A DNA stretch of 42,848 bases from Chloroflexota bacterium (GCA_021789435.1 JAJYJO010000010.1:1-42848); one strand, 5' to 3'; counted from the stretch's first letter, positions 9,811-18,037 are shown. Notes: generated by a model from the letters alone, not told the origin. A program made the numbers and translations.

Positions 9811-9972
9811 TCAGGATTCCTCCTCCTGCTCCGGCTCCACGGCGCGCGGCTTGCGCTTGGGCTTGATCAGCTCCACGGAGCTGGGCGGTTCCAGGAGTGG
9901 CTGGATCCTGGTCTTCTGCGCGTCCTTCGGCTTCTTCTTCTGTTCCCGGTGGGGGCGGTCCCGCGAACCCAT
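9811..9972 (-). CDS. Small basic protein upstream of recA (unknown function)
   Basis: A 53-residue protein starting [20 protein letters not shown]. It is very basic in the first half and ends in an acidic tail (EPEQEEES); I see no membrane segment or cysteine. I chose the third in-frame ATG because GGAGG lies eight bases before it, whereas the ATG two codons earlier is only two bases from the GGAGG and the first ATG has no ribosome binding site. Short Lys-rich proteins with an MGSRDR-like start occur in other GC-rich bacteria, as far as I recall, but no function is assigned. It sits between tgt and recA in the same direction, so recA is likely co-transcribed with it. Nucleic-acid binding is only an inference from charge. 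Confidence 0.7.
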   Translation of the reverse strand: MGSRDRPHREQKKKPKDAQKTRIQPLLEPPSSVELIKPKRKPRAVEPEQEEES

Positions 9973-9996
9973 CTCCATCGCCTCCACGTGCGACTG

Positions 9997-10002
9997 AGGG
10001 TA
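9997..10002 (-). promoter_or_regulatory. Possible -10 box (TACCCT) for the small gene and recA
   Basis: TACCCT on the minus strand would give a start point about 18 bases before the chosen start of the small gene, leaving room for its GGAGG. The matching -35 position is not a TTGACA-like hexamer; it is occupied by one of two direct repeats at 10020-10040. Confidence 0.35.
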
Positions 10003-10014
10003 GACCCGTCTCAT

Positions 10015-11172
10015 TCACGCCGACTGCACCCCGACTGCACGCGCGCTTGACGGCGCGGCGCGTGAACGGAGTTCGGGAAGACTGGCAGGGAACGTACCGG
10101 CTCGCAGCGCGGCGCGGATCCTGGCCATGAAGTCTAGGGTGAAGGTCAGGTTGTGACAAGTCGCCAGGCGGTAGGCCAGCAGCTCCTGGGCCCGGAACAG
10201 GTGGGCCAGGTAGGCCCGCGAGAAACGGCGGCAGAGCAGGCAGGGGCAGTCTTCCTGGACCGGAGCTGGATCATCCAGGAAGCGCTGGTTGCGGATATTC
10301 AGGCGGCCGCCGGGGACCCACAGCTGGCCGTTGCGGGCGACCCGGGCGGGCAGCACCGAGTCGAAGAGGTCCACACCGCGCTCGACCGCCGCCAGCAGGT
10401 CGGCCGGCGAGCCGAGCCCCATCAGGTAGCGCGGCCGCGGATCGCCGGCCAGCTCGTCGACCGCCAGGTCGATCGTCGTCGCCCGCTGCTCGGGGGTCTC
10501 GTCGCCGGCCAGGCCGCCCAGGCAGATCCCGTCGAAGGGGAGCCCGGCGATGAACCGGGTGGAGGCCGCCCGCAGGTCCGGCTCGAGGCCGCCCTGGACG
10601 ATGCCGAAGAGCGCCTGGTCCGGCCGCCGGTGGGCGGCCAGCGAGCGCTCGGCCCAGCGGTGCGTCCGCTCCGCCGCCTCGGCCACGACCGGTCGGGGCG
10701 ACGAGGGCGCGACCGGCTGGTCGAGGGCGACTGCGACGTCGGCGCCGAGCGCCTCCTGGACCGCGATCGCGTGCTCCGGCGAGAAGCGCTGGAGGGAGCC
10801 GTCGAGGTGGCTGCGGAACGTGACCGCCTCGTCGTCGACGACCCGTAGGTCGCCAAGCGAGACGACCTGGAAGCCGCCGGAGTCGGTCAGGATCGGCCGG
10901 TCCCAGGCCATGAAGCGGTGGAGCCCGCCGAGCCGGGCGATCCGCTCGTGGCCGGGCCGCAGCGCGAGGTGGTAGGTGTTGGCCAGGATGATGCTGGCGC
11001 CGACCGCGTGCAGGTCGTCCGGGTCGAGCGCCTTGACCGTCGCGTTCGTGCCGACCGGCATGAACTGGGGCGTCTCGACGACGCCGTGCGGCAGCTCGAG
11101 GCGGCCCAGGCGGGCCCGTGTCGGGCCCGAGGACGGCGGCGGGGCCAGGACCTCGAAGCGGGCCGCGCCCAA
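10015..11172 (-). CDS. tgt: tRNA-guanine transglycosylase (queuine tRNA-ribosyltransferase)
   Basis: Tgt swaps guanine 34 for the queuosine precursor in tRNAs with GUN anticodons. The 385-residue protein has LTDSGGFQV (catalytic-site Asp97), the GGL motif in [10 protein letters not shown], the second Asp in [15 protein letters not shown] and the zinc site CPCLLC with a downstream H. It begins with TTG, the first start giving the conserved N-terminus; its ribosome binding site is poor and it lies 60 bases after ruvB. The ruvAB-queA-tgt order is common in bacteria; here queA is missing between ruvB and tgt. Its last codons contain a 10-bp direct repeat that overlaps the possible recA-region promoter. 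Confidence 0.96.
   Translation of the reverse strand: MGAARFEVLAPPPSSGPTRARLGRLELPHGVVETPQFMPVGTNATVKALDPDDLHAVGASIILANTYHLALRPGHERIARLGGLHRFMAWDRPILTDSGGFQVVSLGDLRVVDDEAVTFRSHLDGSLQRFSPEHAIAVQEALGADVAVALDQPVAPSSPRPVVAEAAERTHRWAERSLAAHRRPDQALFGIVQGGLEPDLRAASTRFIAGLPFDGICLGGLAGDETPEQRATTIDLAVDELAGDPRPRYLMGLGSPADLLAAVERGVDLFDSVLPARVARNGQLWVPGGRLNIRNQRFLDDPAPVQEDCPCLLCRRFSRAYLAHLFRAQELLAYRLATCHNLTFTLDFMARIRAALRAGTFPASLPELRSRAAPSSARAVGVQSA
10020..10040 (-). repeat. Two 10-bp direct repeats with an 11-bp period
   Basis: On the minus strand GTGCAGTCGG occurs twice, spaced one helical turn apart, in the last codons of tgt. They fall at about -35 and -46 relative to the start point predicted from the TACCCT box. 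This could be a regulator site for the recA-region promoter or a coding coincidence. Confidence 0.4.
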
Positions 11173-11232
11173 CCTAGCGGCGCCCGGGAGGCACGGGCCG
11201 CGGCCAGCTCCGGCCGAGCGGTGCGCGCACGC

Positions 11233-12330
11233 TCACTCCTCGGCCGGAGCCGTGGGAGCGGCGCCGGCAGGCGTCTCCCAGAGCGCGGGCTGCTCCGGCT
11301 CCGCGCGTCGCGGCGGCGGGATCTCGAAGCCGAGCCCGGCCAGGTGCTGGCGGGCGGCGTCGGTGGCGATGCGGCCCTGCGGCGTGCGGTCGAGGAAGCC
11401 GAGGCGCAGCAGGAACGGCTCGTAGACATCCTCGATCGTCTCGATCTCCTCCGACATGACCGCCGCCAGGGCGGCCACGCCGACCGGGCCCGAGCCGAAC
11501 TTCTGGATGATCGCGGCCAGCAGCTTGCGGTCCGTGCCGTCGAGGCCCGCACCGTCGATGTCGAGAGCGGCGAGGGCCGTATCCGCGGTCGCGGCGTCGA
11601 CCCGGCCGTCGCCGTGGACCTGGGCCCAGTCGCGCACGCGGCGCAGGAGGCGGTTGACCACCCGCGGGGTGCCGCGACCGCGACGCGCGATGGCCCGCGC
11701 CCCGTCACGGTCCAGCTCGACGTCGAGGAGGCGGGCCGAGCGCTCGACGATCGCGGTCAGGTCCCCGTCGTCGTAGAAGTCGAGCCGGTAGCTGGCCCCG
11801 AAGCGATCGCGCAGCGGTCCGCTGATCCGGCCCGCCCGGGTGGTCGCCCCGACGACGGTGAACGGCTTGAGGGTCAGCCGCAGCGACCGGGCGGAGGGAC
11901 CTTTGCCGATCATGACGTCGAGCGCGTAGTCCTCCATGGCCGGGTAGAGGATCTCCTCCACGGCCCGGTTGAGGCGGTGGATCTCGTCGATGAAGAGGAC
12001 GTCGCGCTCGTCCAGCGAGGTCAGGACGGCGGCCAGGTCCCCCGCCCGCTCGACCGCCGGGCCGGACGTGTAGCGGATGCTGACGCCGAGTTCGCGGGCG
12101 ATGATCGTGGCCAGGGTCGTCTTGCCGAGGCCCGGCGGTCCGTAGAGCAGGACGTGGTCGGCGGCCTCGGCCCGCCCGCGGGCGGCCGCCAGCAGCACCG
12201 AGAGGTTGGCCTTGACCTCGCGCTGGCCGACATACTCGTCGAGGGTCCGCGGTCGGAGGGTCCGCTCGGCGGCCATGTCCGCCTCGTCGAGGACGTCCGC
12301 CGCCAGGATCCGTTCGTGATCGTCGTTCAC
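11233..12330 (-). CDS. ruvB: Holliday junction branch-migration ATPase RuvB
   Basis: RuvB is the hexameric AAA+ motor that RuvA loads on Holliday junctions. Walker [10 protein letters not shown] is at 64-72, Walker [11 protein letters not shown] at 111-120, followed by sensor 1 (VGATTR), the arginine finger region GPLRDRFG and a winged-helix C-terminal domain. A 30-residue Pro/Ala-rich tail follows. The 365-residue length is slightly above normal because of that tail. It begins with GTG 43 bases after ruvA. A TAGACT box ends seven bases before the GTG and there is no Shine-Dalgarno sequence, so ruvB may also be made from a leaderless transcript. Confidence 0.97.
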   Translation of the reverse strand: MNDDHERILAADVLDEADMAAERTLRPRTLDEYVGQREVKANLSVLLAAARGRAEAADHVLLYGPPGLGKTTLATIIARELGVSIRYTSGPAVERAGDLAAVLTSLDERDVLFIDEIHRLNRAVEEILYPAMEDYALDVMIGKGPSARSLRLTLKPFTVVGATTRAGRISGPLRDRFGASYRLDFYDDGDLTAIVERSARLLDVELDRDGARAIARRGRGTPRVVNRLLRRVRDWAQVHGDGRVDAATADTALAALDIDGAGLDGTDRKLLAAIIQKFGSGPVGVAALAAVMSEEIETIEDVYEPFLLRLGFLDRTPQGRIATDAARQHLAGLGFEIPPPRRAEPEQPALWETPAGAAPTAPAEE

Positions 12331-12337
12331 GGCACGG

Positions 12338-12343
12338 AGTCTA
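12338..12343 (-). promoter_or_regulatory. ruvB: -10 box TAGACT of ruvB, probable leaderless promoter
   Basis: TAGACT on the minus strand ends seven bases before the ruvB GTG, so the predicted start point falls on the start codon. No clear -35 element is visible. The box lies in the gap between ruvA and ruvB. Confidence 0.45.
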
Positions 12344-12373
12344 TCACCGGGCCCGGCATTTCGTACGGATGTT

Positions 12374-13000
12374 CTACGTCGCGCGGCGGTCGACCGGTCC
12401 TCGCAGGAGCGTCCGCAGGGCCGACTTCACGCGCTCCTCGAGCGACCCCCCGGCCCCCGGCTCGGCCAGGGCGGCGCGGGCAGCCTGGCGGGCTTCCGCC
12501 AGGCTGTAGCCCAGGGCCTGCAGGGCGGCCACGACCTCGCCCTCGCCGCCTGTCCCCGCTGCCGCGGCGGCGCTGCCGGCGGTCGCGGCGGCCAGGCCGG
12601 CCGCGGCCACCTTCTCCTTGAGCTCCAGGACGATCCGGGCCGCCAGGCGCTTGCCCACGCCGGGGGTGGCGACGAGGACCGCCTGGTCCTCCTGGAGGAT
12701 CGCCAGCTGGAGATCGGCGACCGGTCGGGAACCGACGATCGCGAGAGCGACCTTCGGCCCGACCCCGGTGACGGTGAGCAGGAGGGTGAAGAAGCCCAGC
12801 TCCTCCGGGCTCCGGAAGCCGTACAGCGCCTGCAGGTCCTCGCGGACGAGATGGTGGGTGTGGAGCCGCAGTCGCTCGCCGGGGCGGGCGCCCGACAGGA
12901 CGGCCGGCGCCGCGAAGATCCGGTAGCCGATCCCCCCGACCTCGAGAACCAGCGAGTCGGCGGCCACCGCCCCGACAAGCCCGTCGACCGAGGCGATCAC
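12374..13000 (-). CDS. ruvA: Holliday junction DNA helicase subunit RuvA
   Basis: RuvA binds four-way junctions as a tetramer and recruits RuvB. The N-terminal OB fold begins [12 protein letters not shown] and includes [14 protein letters not shown]. Two helix-hairpin-helix motifs follow ([11 protein letters not shown] and [13 protein letters not shown]), then a low-complexity Ala/Gly linker and the C-terminal RuvB-binding domain ([15 protein letters not shown]). The 208-residue length is normal. It starts with GTG nine bases after the ruvC stop, with GAGG seven bases upstream. Confidence 0.96.
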   Translation of the reverse strand: MIASVDGLVGAVAADSLVLEVGGIGYRIFAAPAVLSGARPGERLRLHTHHLVREDLQALYGFRSPEELGFFTLLLTVTGVGPKVALAIVGSRPVADLQLAILQEDQAVLVATPGVGKRLAARIVLELKEKVAAAGLAAATAGSAAAAAGTGGEGEVVAALQALGYSLAEARQAARAALAEPGAGGSLEERVKSALRTLLRGPVDRRAT

Positions 13001-13009
13001 CGCGCCGCC

Positions 13010-13651
13010 TCAGGAGGCGCTGCGGCGCTCGACGGAGCGGGTAGCCGATCCCTTCGGCGCGGCGTGCCCGGCGTTCTGCCGGCGGAGCGCGTCGCGGACG
13101 GCGCGTTCGAACGGGGTGACGCCGCGGACGACGGGCGCCGCGGCCGAGCGGTCCAGGAGGCCGACGGTGGTCCGGTCCACGGAGCGCTCCCGGTTGGCGA
13201 CGCAGATGGCGACCGCGAGGGCGTCGGCGGCGTCGTCCGGCGTGGGCAGCTCGACCGTGCCGAGGACCGCCTGGACCATCCGCTGGACCTGGTCCTTGGT
13301 CGCCCGGCCGTGGCCTGCCGTGGCGACCTTGACCTCGTTCGGTGTCGCCTCGCGGACGGGGATGCCGTGCTGGGCGGCAGCCAGCAGCACGACGCCGCGC
13401 GCCTGGCCGACGGCGAAGGCCGTCTGGGCGTTGCGGGTGAAGAAGAGCCGCTCCACCGCGACCAGGTCCGGGTGGTGCAGCTCGATCATGTCCGTCACCA
13501 GGTCGTGGACCGCTTCGAGCCGCTCGGCGAGCGGCAGCTCGGGGGCGGTCTCGAGACACCCGTAGTCGACCGACCGGAGGCGGCCGCCGGTCCGCTCGAT
13601 GATCCCGTAGCCGAGGGCGGCCGTCCCGGGGTCGATCCCGAGGACGATCAC
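13010..13651 (-). CDS. ruvC: Holliday junction resolvase RuvC
   Basis: RuvC cuts Holliday junctions symmetrically as a dimer. The acidic active-site residues are visible: D7 in GIDPGT, E67 in VAVERLFF and the Asp pair in PDDAADALA (about 139-144). The 213-residue protein has a C-terminal extension of about 40 residues rich in Arg and Ala compared with the usual 165-175. The GTG start overlaps the yebC stop (GTGA). Confidence 0.96.
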   Translation of the reverse strand: MIVLGIDPGTAALGYGIIERTGGRLRSVDYGCLETAPELPLAERLEAVHDLVTDMIELHHPDLVAVERLFFTRNAQTAFAVGQARGVVLLAAAQHGIPVREATPNEVKVATAGHGRATKDQVQRMVQAVLGTVELPTPDDAADALAVAICVANRERSVDRTTVGLLDRSAAAPVVRGVTPFERAVRDALRRQNAGHAAPKGSATRSVERRSAS

Positions 13652-14397
13652 CCTGCGACCTCGGCAAGGAGCTCTTCGGGGATCTCGAAGTTGGCCGTCA
13701 CTCGCTGGACGTCGTCGAGGTCCTCGAGCACCTCGACCAGGCGCAGGGCCTGGCGCGCCTTTCCCGCATCGAGCTCGACGTGCTGTTTGGCGGTCATCGT
13801 CACTTCGGCGGAATCGACCTTGACGCCGGCCGCCTCGAGCTGGCGGCGGACCGACTCGAGGTCACCCGGGCCCGTGTAGACCTCCATCGGCTCGGTCCCG
13901 GTGTCCACGTCATCCGCGCCGGCATCGATCGCCAGCAGGCCGACCTCGTCCCGGTCCGCAGTCACGGCCGAGATCGTGATCACGCCGCGCGGCTCGAACT
14001 GCCAGGCGACGCTGCCCGCTCCGGCCAGCTGACCGCCGGCCTTGGAGAAGATCGAGCGCACGTCGGCCGCCGTGCGGTTCCGGTTGTCGGTGGCCGCCTC
14101 GACGAGCACGGCCACCCCGCCCGGACCGTACCCCTCGTAGGTGATCTCCTCGAACTGCTCGCCCTCGCCGCTTCCGGAGGCACGCTCGATGGCCCGCTTG
14201 ATCGTGTCGGCCGGCATGTTCACGGAGCGCGCCTTCTCGACCGCCAGCCGGAGCCGGAAGTTGCCGTCGGGATCGGGCCCACCCTGGCGCACGGCGACCG
14301 CGATCTCGCGACCGACCTTGGTGAAGAGAGCGCCGCGCTTGACGTCGTTGACGCCCTTCTGGCGCTTGATCTGCGCCCACTTGGAATGACCGGACAT
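13648..14397 (-). CDS. yebC: YebC/PmpR family protein
   Basis: YebC-family proteins were described as transcriptional regulators of resolvase and quorum genes and, more recently, as translation factors that relieve ribosome stalling. The 249-residue protein starts with the invariant [15 protein letters not shown] and contains [14 protein letters not shown], both diagnostic. The open frame extends far upstream but without similarity. yebC-ruvC-ruvA-ruvB is a common order. There is no Shine-Dalgarno sequence; a TATACT box ends eight bases before the ATG, which suggests a leaderless or nearly leaderless transcript. It is divergent from the EF-G-like gene. Confidence 0.97.
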   Translation of the reverse strand: MSGHSKWAQIKRQKGVNDVKRGALFTKVGREIAVAVRQGGPDPDGNFRLRLAVEKARSVNMPADTIKRAIERASGSGEGEQFEEITYEGYGPGGVAVLVEAATDNRNRTAADVRSIFSKAGGQLAGAGSVAWQFEPRGVITISAVTADRDEVGLLAIDAGADDVDTGTEPMEVYTGPGDLESVRRQLEAAGVKVDSAEVTMTAKQHVELDAGKARQALRLVEVLEDLDDVQRVTANFEIPEELLAEVAG

Positions 14398-14405
14398 CGG
14401 GCGTG

Positions 14406-14411
14406 AGTATA
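14406..14411 (-). promoter_or_regulatory. yebC: -10 box TATACT of yebC-ruvCA, probable leaderless promoter
   Basis: A near-consensus TATACT on the minus strand ends eight bases before the yebC ATG. The predicted start is at or one base before the start codon. I see no -35 hexamer at 16-19 bases. Confidence 0.55.
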
Positions 14412-14427
14412 GCGGCGGAGAGCGGTC

Positions 14428-14433
14428 TATGAT
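14428..14433 (+). promoter_or_regulatory. -10 box TATGAT for the EF-G-like gene
   Basis: TATGAT lies in the 105-base divergent gap, back to back with the yebC -10 box. A start near 14440 would give a 5' leader of about 60 bases before the GTG at 14503. The -35 region is not well conserved. Confidence 0.45.
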
Positions 14434-14502
14434 GGCCGAACGGCGGGTCGAGCGCCTCCTTCCGTCCTGCCCGAGCGCCGCTCCGGCGGCCCGTCTCACC
14501 CT

Positions 14503-16620
14503 GTGGCCGACCGTCAGACGAGGACCCACGAGCCGATGACCAGCAAGAGCGTCGACCTCCCCCACCTTCGCAGCGTCGTCCTGGCCTCCCATGCCGGGGT
14601 GGGCAAGACGACGCTGGCCGAGCACCTCCTGCACGCCGCCGGGGCGATCAGCCGCCTGGGCAGGGTCGACGACGGCACGGCAAGCCTGGACTTCGAGCCG
14701 GAGGAGCAGAAGCGCCACCAGTCGCTGTCCCTGGCGGTCGCCACGCTGGAGCACGACGGCACGCGGGTCACCCTGGTCGACACGCCCGGTTACGCGGAAT
14801 TCAGCGCCGAGGTCGTGGAGGGTTTCGCGGCGGCCGACGGGGCCCTGCTGCTGATGGACGCCTCCGGGGGCGTGGAGGCGGGCCTGGAGAACGCGGTCGC
14901 CGTCGCTCGGTCCAGCGGCACGGCGGCCTGCTTCTTCATCAACAAGGCCGACCGGGAGAACGCCAACCCGAGCGCCGCGCTCGACGCGCTGCGGGCCTCG
15001 TTCGGGACCAAGATCGCCCCGCTGCAGCTGGCCATCGGCGCGGCCGACACGTTCGCCGGCTACGTCGACCTGGTCCACCGCAGGGCCTACCGGCTGGAAG
15101 GCGGCAAGGAGGTCGAGGCCGCCGTACCGGCCGAGCTGGCGGCCGAGGTCGACCGCCGCCGCGACCAGCTGCTTGAGGCGGCGGTCGAGGCCGATGACGA
15201 CGTCATGACCAAATACCTCGAGGGCGAGGAGATCTCCGACGCGGAGCTGGAGGCCTGCCTGCGCAAGGGCGTCCGCGAGTCGCTCCTGGCGCCGGTCCTG
15301 GTCGGCAGCGCCGTCCGGGGGATCGGGCTCCGTGGCCTCCTGGACGCCATCGTCCGCTACCTGCCGTCCCCCACCGACCGGGGACCACTCACCGCCCTCG
15401 ACCCTGCCGGGTCGGCGGTGGCGGTGACCGCCAACCCGGAGGGCCCGCTCGTGGCCCGCGTCTTCAAGACCACGGCCGACCCCTTCGTCGGCCGCCTGAC
15501 GTACCTGCGGATCGTGTCCGGGACGCTGGCCGGCCAGGGCCATGCCTGGAATGCCAGCCGCTCCGAGGACGAGCGGATCGGCCAGCTCCTCCTGCTCCAC
15601 GGCAAGGACCAGGAGCCGGTCGGCCAACTCAGGGCCGGCGAGATCGGGGCCGTCGCCAAGCTCTCGGTGACGGGCACCGGTGACACGCTCTCGTCCCGGG
15701 AGCAGCCGCTCACCCTGCCGCCACTCCGCTTCCCCGACCCGACCCTGCAGGTCGCGATCGAGCCGCAGACCAAGGCGGACCTGGACAAGCTCGGCCAGGC
15801 CCTCCAGCGGATGCTGGAGGAAGAGCCCGCGGCGCGTGTCCAGCGGAGCGACACCGGCGAGCAGGTCCTGCTGGCGATGGGCGATGCGCACATCGCGGTC
15901 CTGGGCGAGCGGCTCAAGCGCAAGTTCGGGGCGGCGATCGTGACCCGGACGCCGCGGGTCCCCTACCGCGAGACGATCCGCGGCAGGACCCAGGTCCACG
16001 GCCGCTACAAGAAGCAGACCGGCGGCCACGGGATGTTCGCCGACGTCTGGCTGGAGCTGGAGCCCAACCCGGGCGGCGGCCTCGAGTTCGCGGAGCGGGT
16101 GGTCGGCGGAGTCGTCCCCCGCCAGTTCTTCCCCGGCGTGGAGAAGGGTGTCCGGGAGACAGCGGCCGAGGGGGTCCTGGCGGGCTACCCGCTGAGCGAC
16201 TTCAAGGCGACCCTCTACGACGGCTCGTTCCATCCGGTCGACTCCAACGAGCTCTCCTTCAAGATCGCCTCGTCGATGGCCCTCAAGCAGGGGGTCCTGG
16301 AGTCGAAGCCGGTCCTGATGGAGCCGATCATGGCGGTCGGGGTCCGGGTGCCCGAGCAGTACATGGGCGACGTCAACCGCGACCTCAACGGCCGGCGCGG
16401 GCGGGTCCTGGGCATGGATCCGGCGGACAACGGGATGCAGGTGATCACCGCCCATGTGCCGCAGGCCGAGCTCTTCAGCTACGCCACCGAGCTCCGTTCG
16501 CTGACGGGCGGCCGAGGCACCTTCACCGCGACCCTGGACCACTACGAGGACGTGCCGGCCCACCTCGCCGAGAAGATCGTCGAGGCGCACAAGAAGGAGG
16601 TCGCCGCCGAGGCGCACTGA
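14503..16620 (+). CDS. Elongation factor G-like GTPase (EF-G2 / FusA2 type)
   Basis: A 705-residue protein with the EF-G domain layout: a GTPase domain, domain II, domain III, domain IV (RYKKQTGGHGMFADVWLEL) and domain V ending in a C-terminal helix. The P-loop is SHAGVGKT (29-36) rather than AHIDAGKT. DTPG is at 93-96 and NKAD at 147-150. The switch I region reads EEQKRHQSLSL in place of the EQERGITI block of true EF-G. These changes mark the EF-G-like paralogue group, whose members are not the main translocase. The GTG start has no good ribosome binding site; the ATG at residue 12 (14536) is an alternative. The gene is divergent from yebC, itself linked to ribosome function. The exact role is unknown. 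Confidence 0.9.
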   Translation: MADRQTRTHEPMTSKSVDLPHLRSVVLASHAGVGKTTLAEHLLHAAGAISRLGRVDDGTASLDFEPEEQKRHQSLSLAVATLEHDGTRVTLVDTPGYAEFSAEVVEGFAAADGALLLMDASGGVEAGLENAVAVARSSGTAACFFINKADRENANPSAALDALRASFGTKIAPLQLAIGAADTFAGYVDLVHRRAYRLEGGKEVEAAVPAELAAEVDRRRDQLLEAAVEADDDVMTKYLEGEEISDAELEACLRKGVRESLLAPVLVGSAVRGIGLRGLLDAIVRYLPSPTDRGPLTALDPAGSAVAVTANPEGPLVARVFKTTADPFVGRLTYLRIVSGTLAGQGHAWNASRSEDERIGQLLLLHGKDQEPVGQLRAGEIGAVAKLSVTGTGDTLSSREQPLTLPPLRFPDPTLQVAIEPQTKADLDKLGQALQRMLEEEPAARVQRSDTGEQVLLAMGDAHIAVLGERLKRKFGAAIVTRTPRVPYRETIRGRTQVHGRYKKQTGGHGMFADVWLELEPNPGGGLEFAERVVGGVVPRQFFPGVEKGVRETAAEGVLAGYPLSDFKATLYDGSFHPVDSNELSFKIASSMALKQGVLESKPVLMEPIMAVGVRVPEQYMGDVNRDLNGRRGRVLGMDPADNGMQVITAHVPQAELFSYATELRSLTGGRGTFTATLDHYEDVPAHLAEKIVEAHKKEVAAEAH

Positions 16621-16621
16621 G

Positions 16622-16660
16622 CCGGCCACGGTCGTGGATGAACCCACCCGTCGTGACCGG
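16622..16660. terminator. Hairpin after the EF-G-like gene
   Basis: CCGGCCACG (16622-16630) pairs with CGTGACCGG (16652-16660) with one mismatch. An inner GTGG/CCAC stem closes a short loop. There is no T-tract, so termination is only suggested by its position between two convergent genes. Confidence 0.3.
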
Positions 16661-16764
16661 CGGCGCCGCAGTCACCTCCTCGACCTGGAGGCCGACGCAG
16701 CACTTCGCCGCCCGGCTCTCCTCGGTACTGCCGGAGGAACTGACCCTCACGCCGCGCAGCCCGC

Positions 16765-16790
16765 CGGCATCGGCGCCCGGCATCGGCGCC
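16765..16790. repeat. Perfect tandem duplication of a 13-mer
   Basis: CGGCATCGGCGCC occurs twice without a gap in the 210-base space between the convergent EF-G-like gene and hisA. Open frames on both strands cross this space, but they show no recognisable motif and no ribosome binding site. Nothing else is apparent in the gap besides the hairpin at its left end. Confidence 0.6.
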
Positions 16791-16830
16791 AAGTCGGCAC
16801 CACAACGGCCGGCACACCTGCGTTCGGCGC

Positions 16831-17562
16831 TCAGCTCGATTCGAGGGCAAGCGCCTCGGCGAGGTCGATCCTCCCCTCGTAGAGAGCGCGGCCGATGATG
16901 ACGCCGACGCAGCCGATCTCGCGGACCGCGCGCAGGTCGTCGAAGTCGCTCATCCCGCCGGAGGCGACGACCGCGCCGGCCCCGGTCCGGACCAGGCGCT
17001 CCAGGAGCCCGAGGTCCGGCCCCCTCAGCAGGCCGTCCTGTTCGACGGCCGTCACCACGAACCGCTCGACGCCGCGCCCGGCGAGGCCGATCAGCGCCGC
17101 CTCCGCGTCGATCCCCGGCGCGCCCTCGCGCCAGGCCTCACCCACGGCGCGGCCGGCGCGGACATCCAGCCCGACGGCGATCCGGTCCGCGCCGTGGCGC
17201 GCGACGAGTCCGGCGGCGAGGTTCGAGTCGTGCAGGGCCGCGGTCCCCAGGACCACTCGGCGAACGCCGCTCGCGAGGGCGGCGTCCACGTGCCAGCGGT
17301 CCCGCAGCCCGCCACCGAGCTCGCACGCGGCCGCGCCACCGAGCGCGGTCACGATCGCCGCCACGACCTCCGACTGCCGGGGTCTCCCCTCGCGCGCACC
17401 GTCCAGGTCCACCACGTGGATCCAGCGAGCACCCGCCGCGGCGAACCCGCGGGCCACCTCGTCGGGCCGGCCGTGGTAGATCGTCTCCCGCTGGAAGTCG
17501 CCCTGCGCCAGGCGGACCACCCGGCCGCGGCGCAGGTCGATGGCCGGGATCACATCGAACAC
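16831..17562 (-). CDS. hisA: ProFAR isomerase HisA
   Basis: HisA isomerises the aminoaldose ProFAR to the aminoketose PRFAR, step four of histidine synthesis. The 243-residue TIM barrel starts MFDVIPAIDLRRGRVV with the catalytic Asp9; the second Asp is in VGLDVRAG. Phosphate-binding glycines are in ELGGGLR and VASGGM. I chose the GTG at 17562 because GGAGG is five bases upstream and it gives the family N-terminus; the open frame continues upstream into intergenic DNA. hisA is alone on the minus strand, divergent from the rest of the his genes, while in many bacteria it lies between hisH and hisF. Confidence 0.97.
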   Translation of the reverse strand: MFDVIPAIDLRRGRVVRLAQGDFQRETIYHGRPDEVARGFAAAGARWIHVVDLDGAREGRPRQSEVVAAIVTALGGAAACELGGGLRDRWHVDAALASGVRRVVLGTAALHDSNLAAGLVARHGADRIAVGLDVRAGRAVGEAWREGAPGIDAEAALIGLAGRGVERFVVTAVEQDGLLRGPDLGLLERLVRTGAGAVVASGGMSDFDDLRAVREIGCVGVIIGRALYEGRIDLAEALALESS

Positions 17563-17595
17563 GATTGCCTCCGCCCTGCGGGCAACGTGGTACCC

Positions 17596-17627
17596 TGCTA
17601 GCGTATTAGCGCAGTAACACGTTAGCA
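17596..17627. promoter_or_regulatory. 32-bp palindrome, candidate YerC/HisR operator
   Basis: The left end TGCTAGCGT and the right end ACGTTAGCA pair with one mismatch, and the inner bases continue the symmetry: TTA near the left pairs with TAA near the right around a central GC. In all, 24 of 32 positions obey the dyad. The core contains repeated CTAGC/TTAGC units, reminiscent of the CTAG-rich half-sites of TrpR. It occupies most of the 79-base gap between divergent hisA and yerC-hisG and would overlap promoters of both. Binding by the adjacent TrpR-like protein is inferred, not shown. Confidence 0.65.
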
Positions 17628-17641
17628 CGAGTGAACGAGCA

Positions 17642-18037
17642 ATGAACGAGGAGACCGGCGGCTGGCGCACCGCCGACGTGGACGACCTGCTGCGAGCGTT
17701 GCTCCAACTCGAGACGGAGGGCGAGGCGGCCGCCTTCCTGCGGGACCTCTGCACGCTGGGTGAACTCCACGACCTCGCCCAGCGCTGGGCGGTGGTCCGG
17801 TTGCTAGACGCAGGGCTCCACTACGCGGCGATCGCCCGGCGGACCGGTGCCAGCACGGCCACGATCACCCGTATCGCCTCGTGGCTCCACCACGGCGAAG
17901 GCGGCTACCGCCTGGCGCTGGCCCGGGCGAGGGCCGCCGATGCGCGTGCCGCGCGGCCGGGCGAGCCGGGGCCCGACGCCGCATCCGGAGCGGTCACCAT
18001 CGGCCGGGCCACCCCGAGCGGGCGGGCGGCGCGGTGA
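17642..18037 (+). CDS. YerC/YecD family TrpR-related regulator
   Basis: A 131-residue protein of the TrpR superfamily. The TrpR-like fold spans about 11-100. The helix-turn-helix is seen in LDAGLHYAAIARRTGAS followed by TATITRIASWL, with a GYRLAL helix after it. A disordered Ala/Arg-rich tail of about 30 residues follows. YerC-type proteins have been proposed as histidine-responsive repressors (HisR) in Gram-positive bacteria. Here it is the first gene of the histidine operon, overlaps hisG by four bases, and sits beside a 32-bp palindrome. Together these support autoregulation and control of all his genes. The ribosome binding site is weak (ACGAG two bases before the ATG). Confidence 0.9.
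   Translation: MNEETGGWRTADVDDLLRALLQLETEGEAAAFLRDLCTLGELHDLAQRWAVVRLLDAGLHYAAIARRTGASTATITRIASWLHHGEGGYRLALARARAADARAARPGEPGPDAASGAVTIGRATPSGRAAR

Noticed and set aside
10064-10074. GAAC-GGA-GTTC as a LexA box near recA
   Set aside because: The spacer is three bases, not the four of the Gram-positive box, and it lies inside tgt more than 60 bases upstream of the possible promoter.
16638-16898. Small plus-strand open frame in the EF-G-like/hisA spacer
   Set aside because: No ribosome binding site or recognisable motif, and its end overlaps hisA antisense. It contains the tandem duplication, which suggests noncoding DNA.
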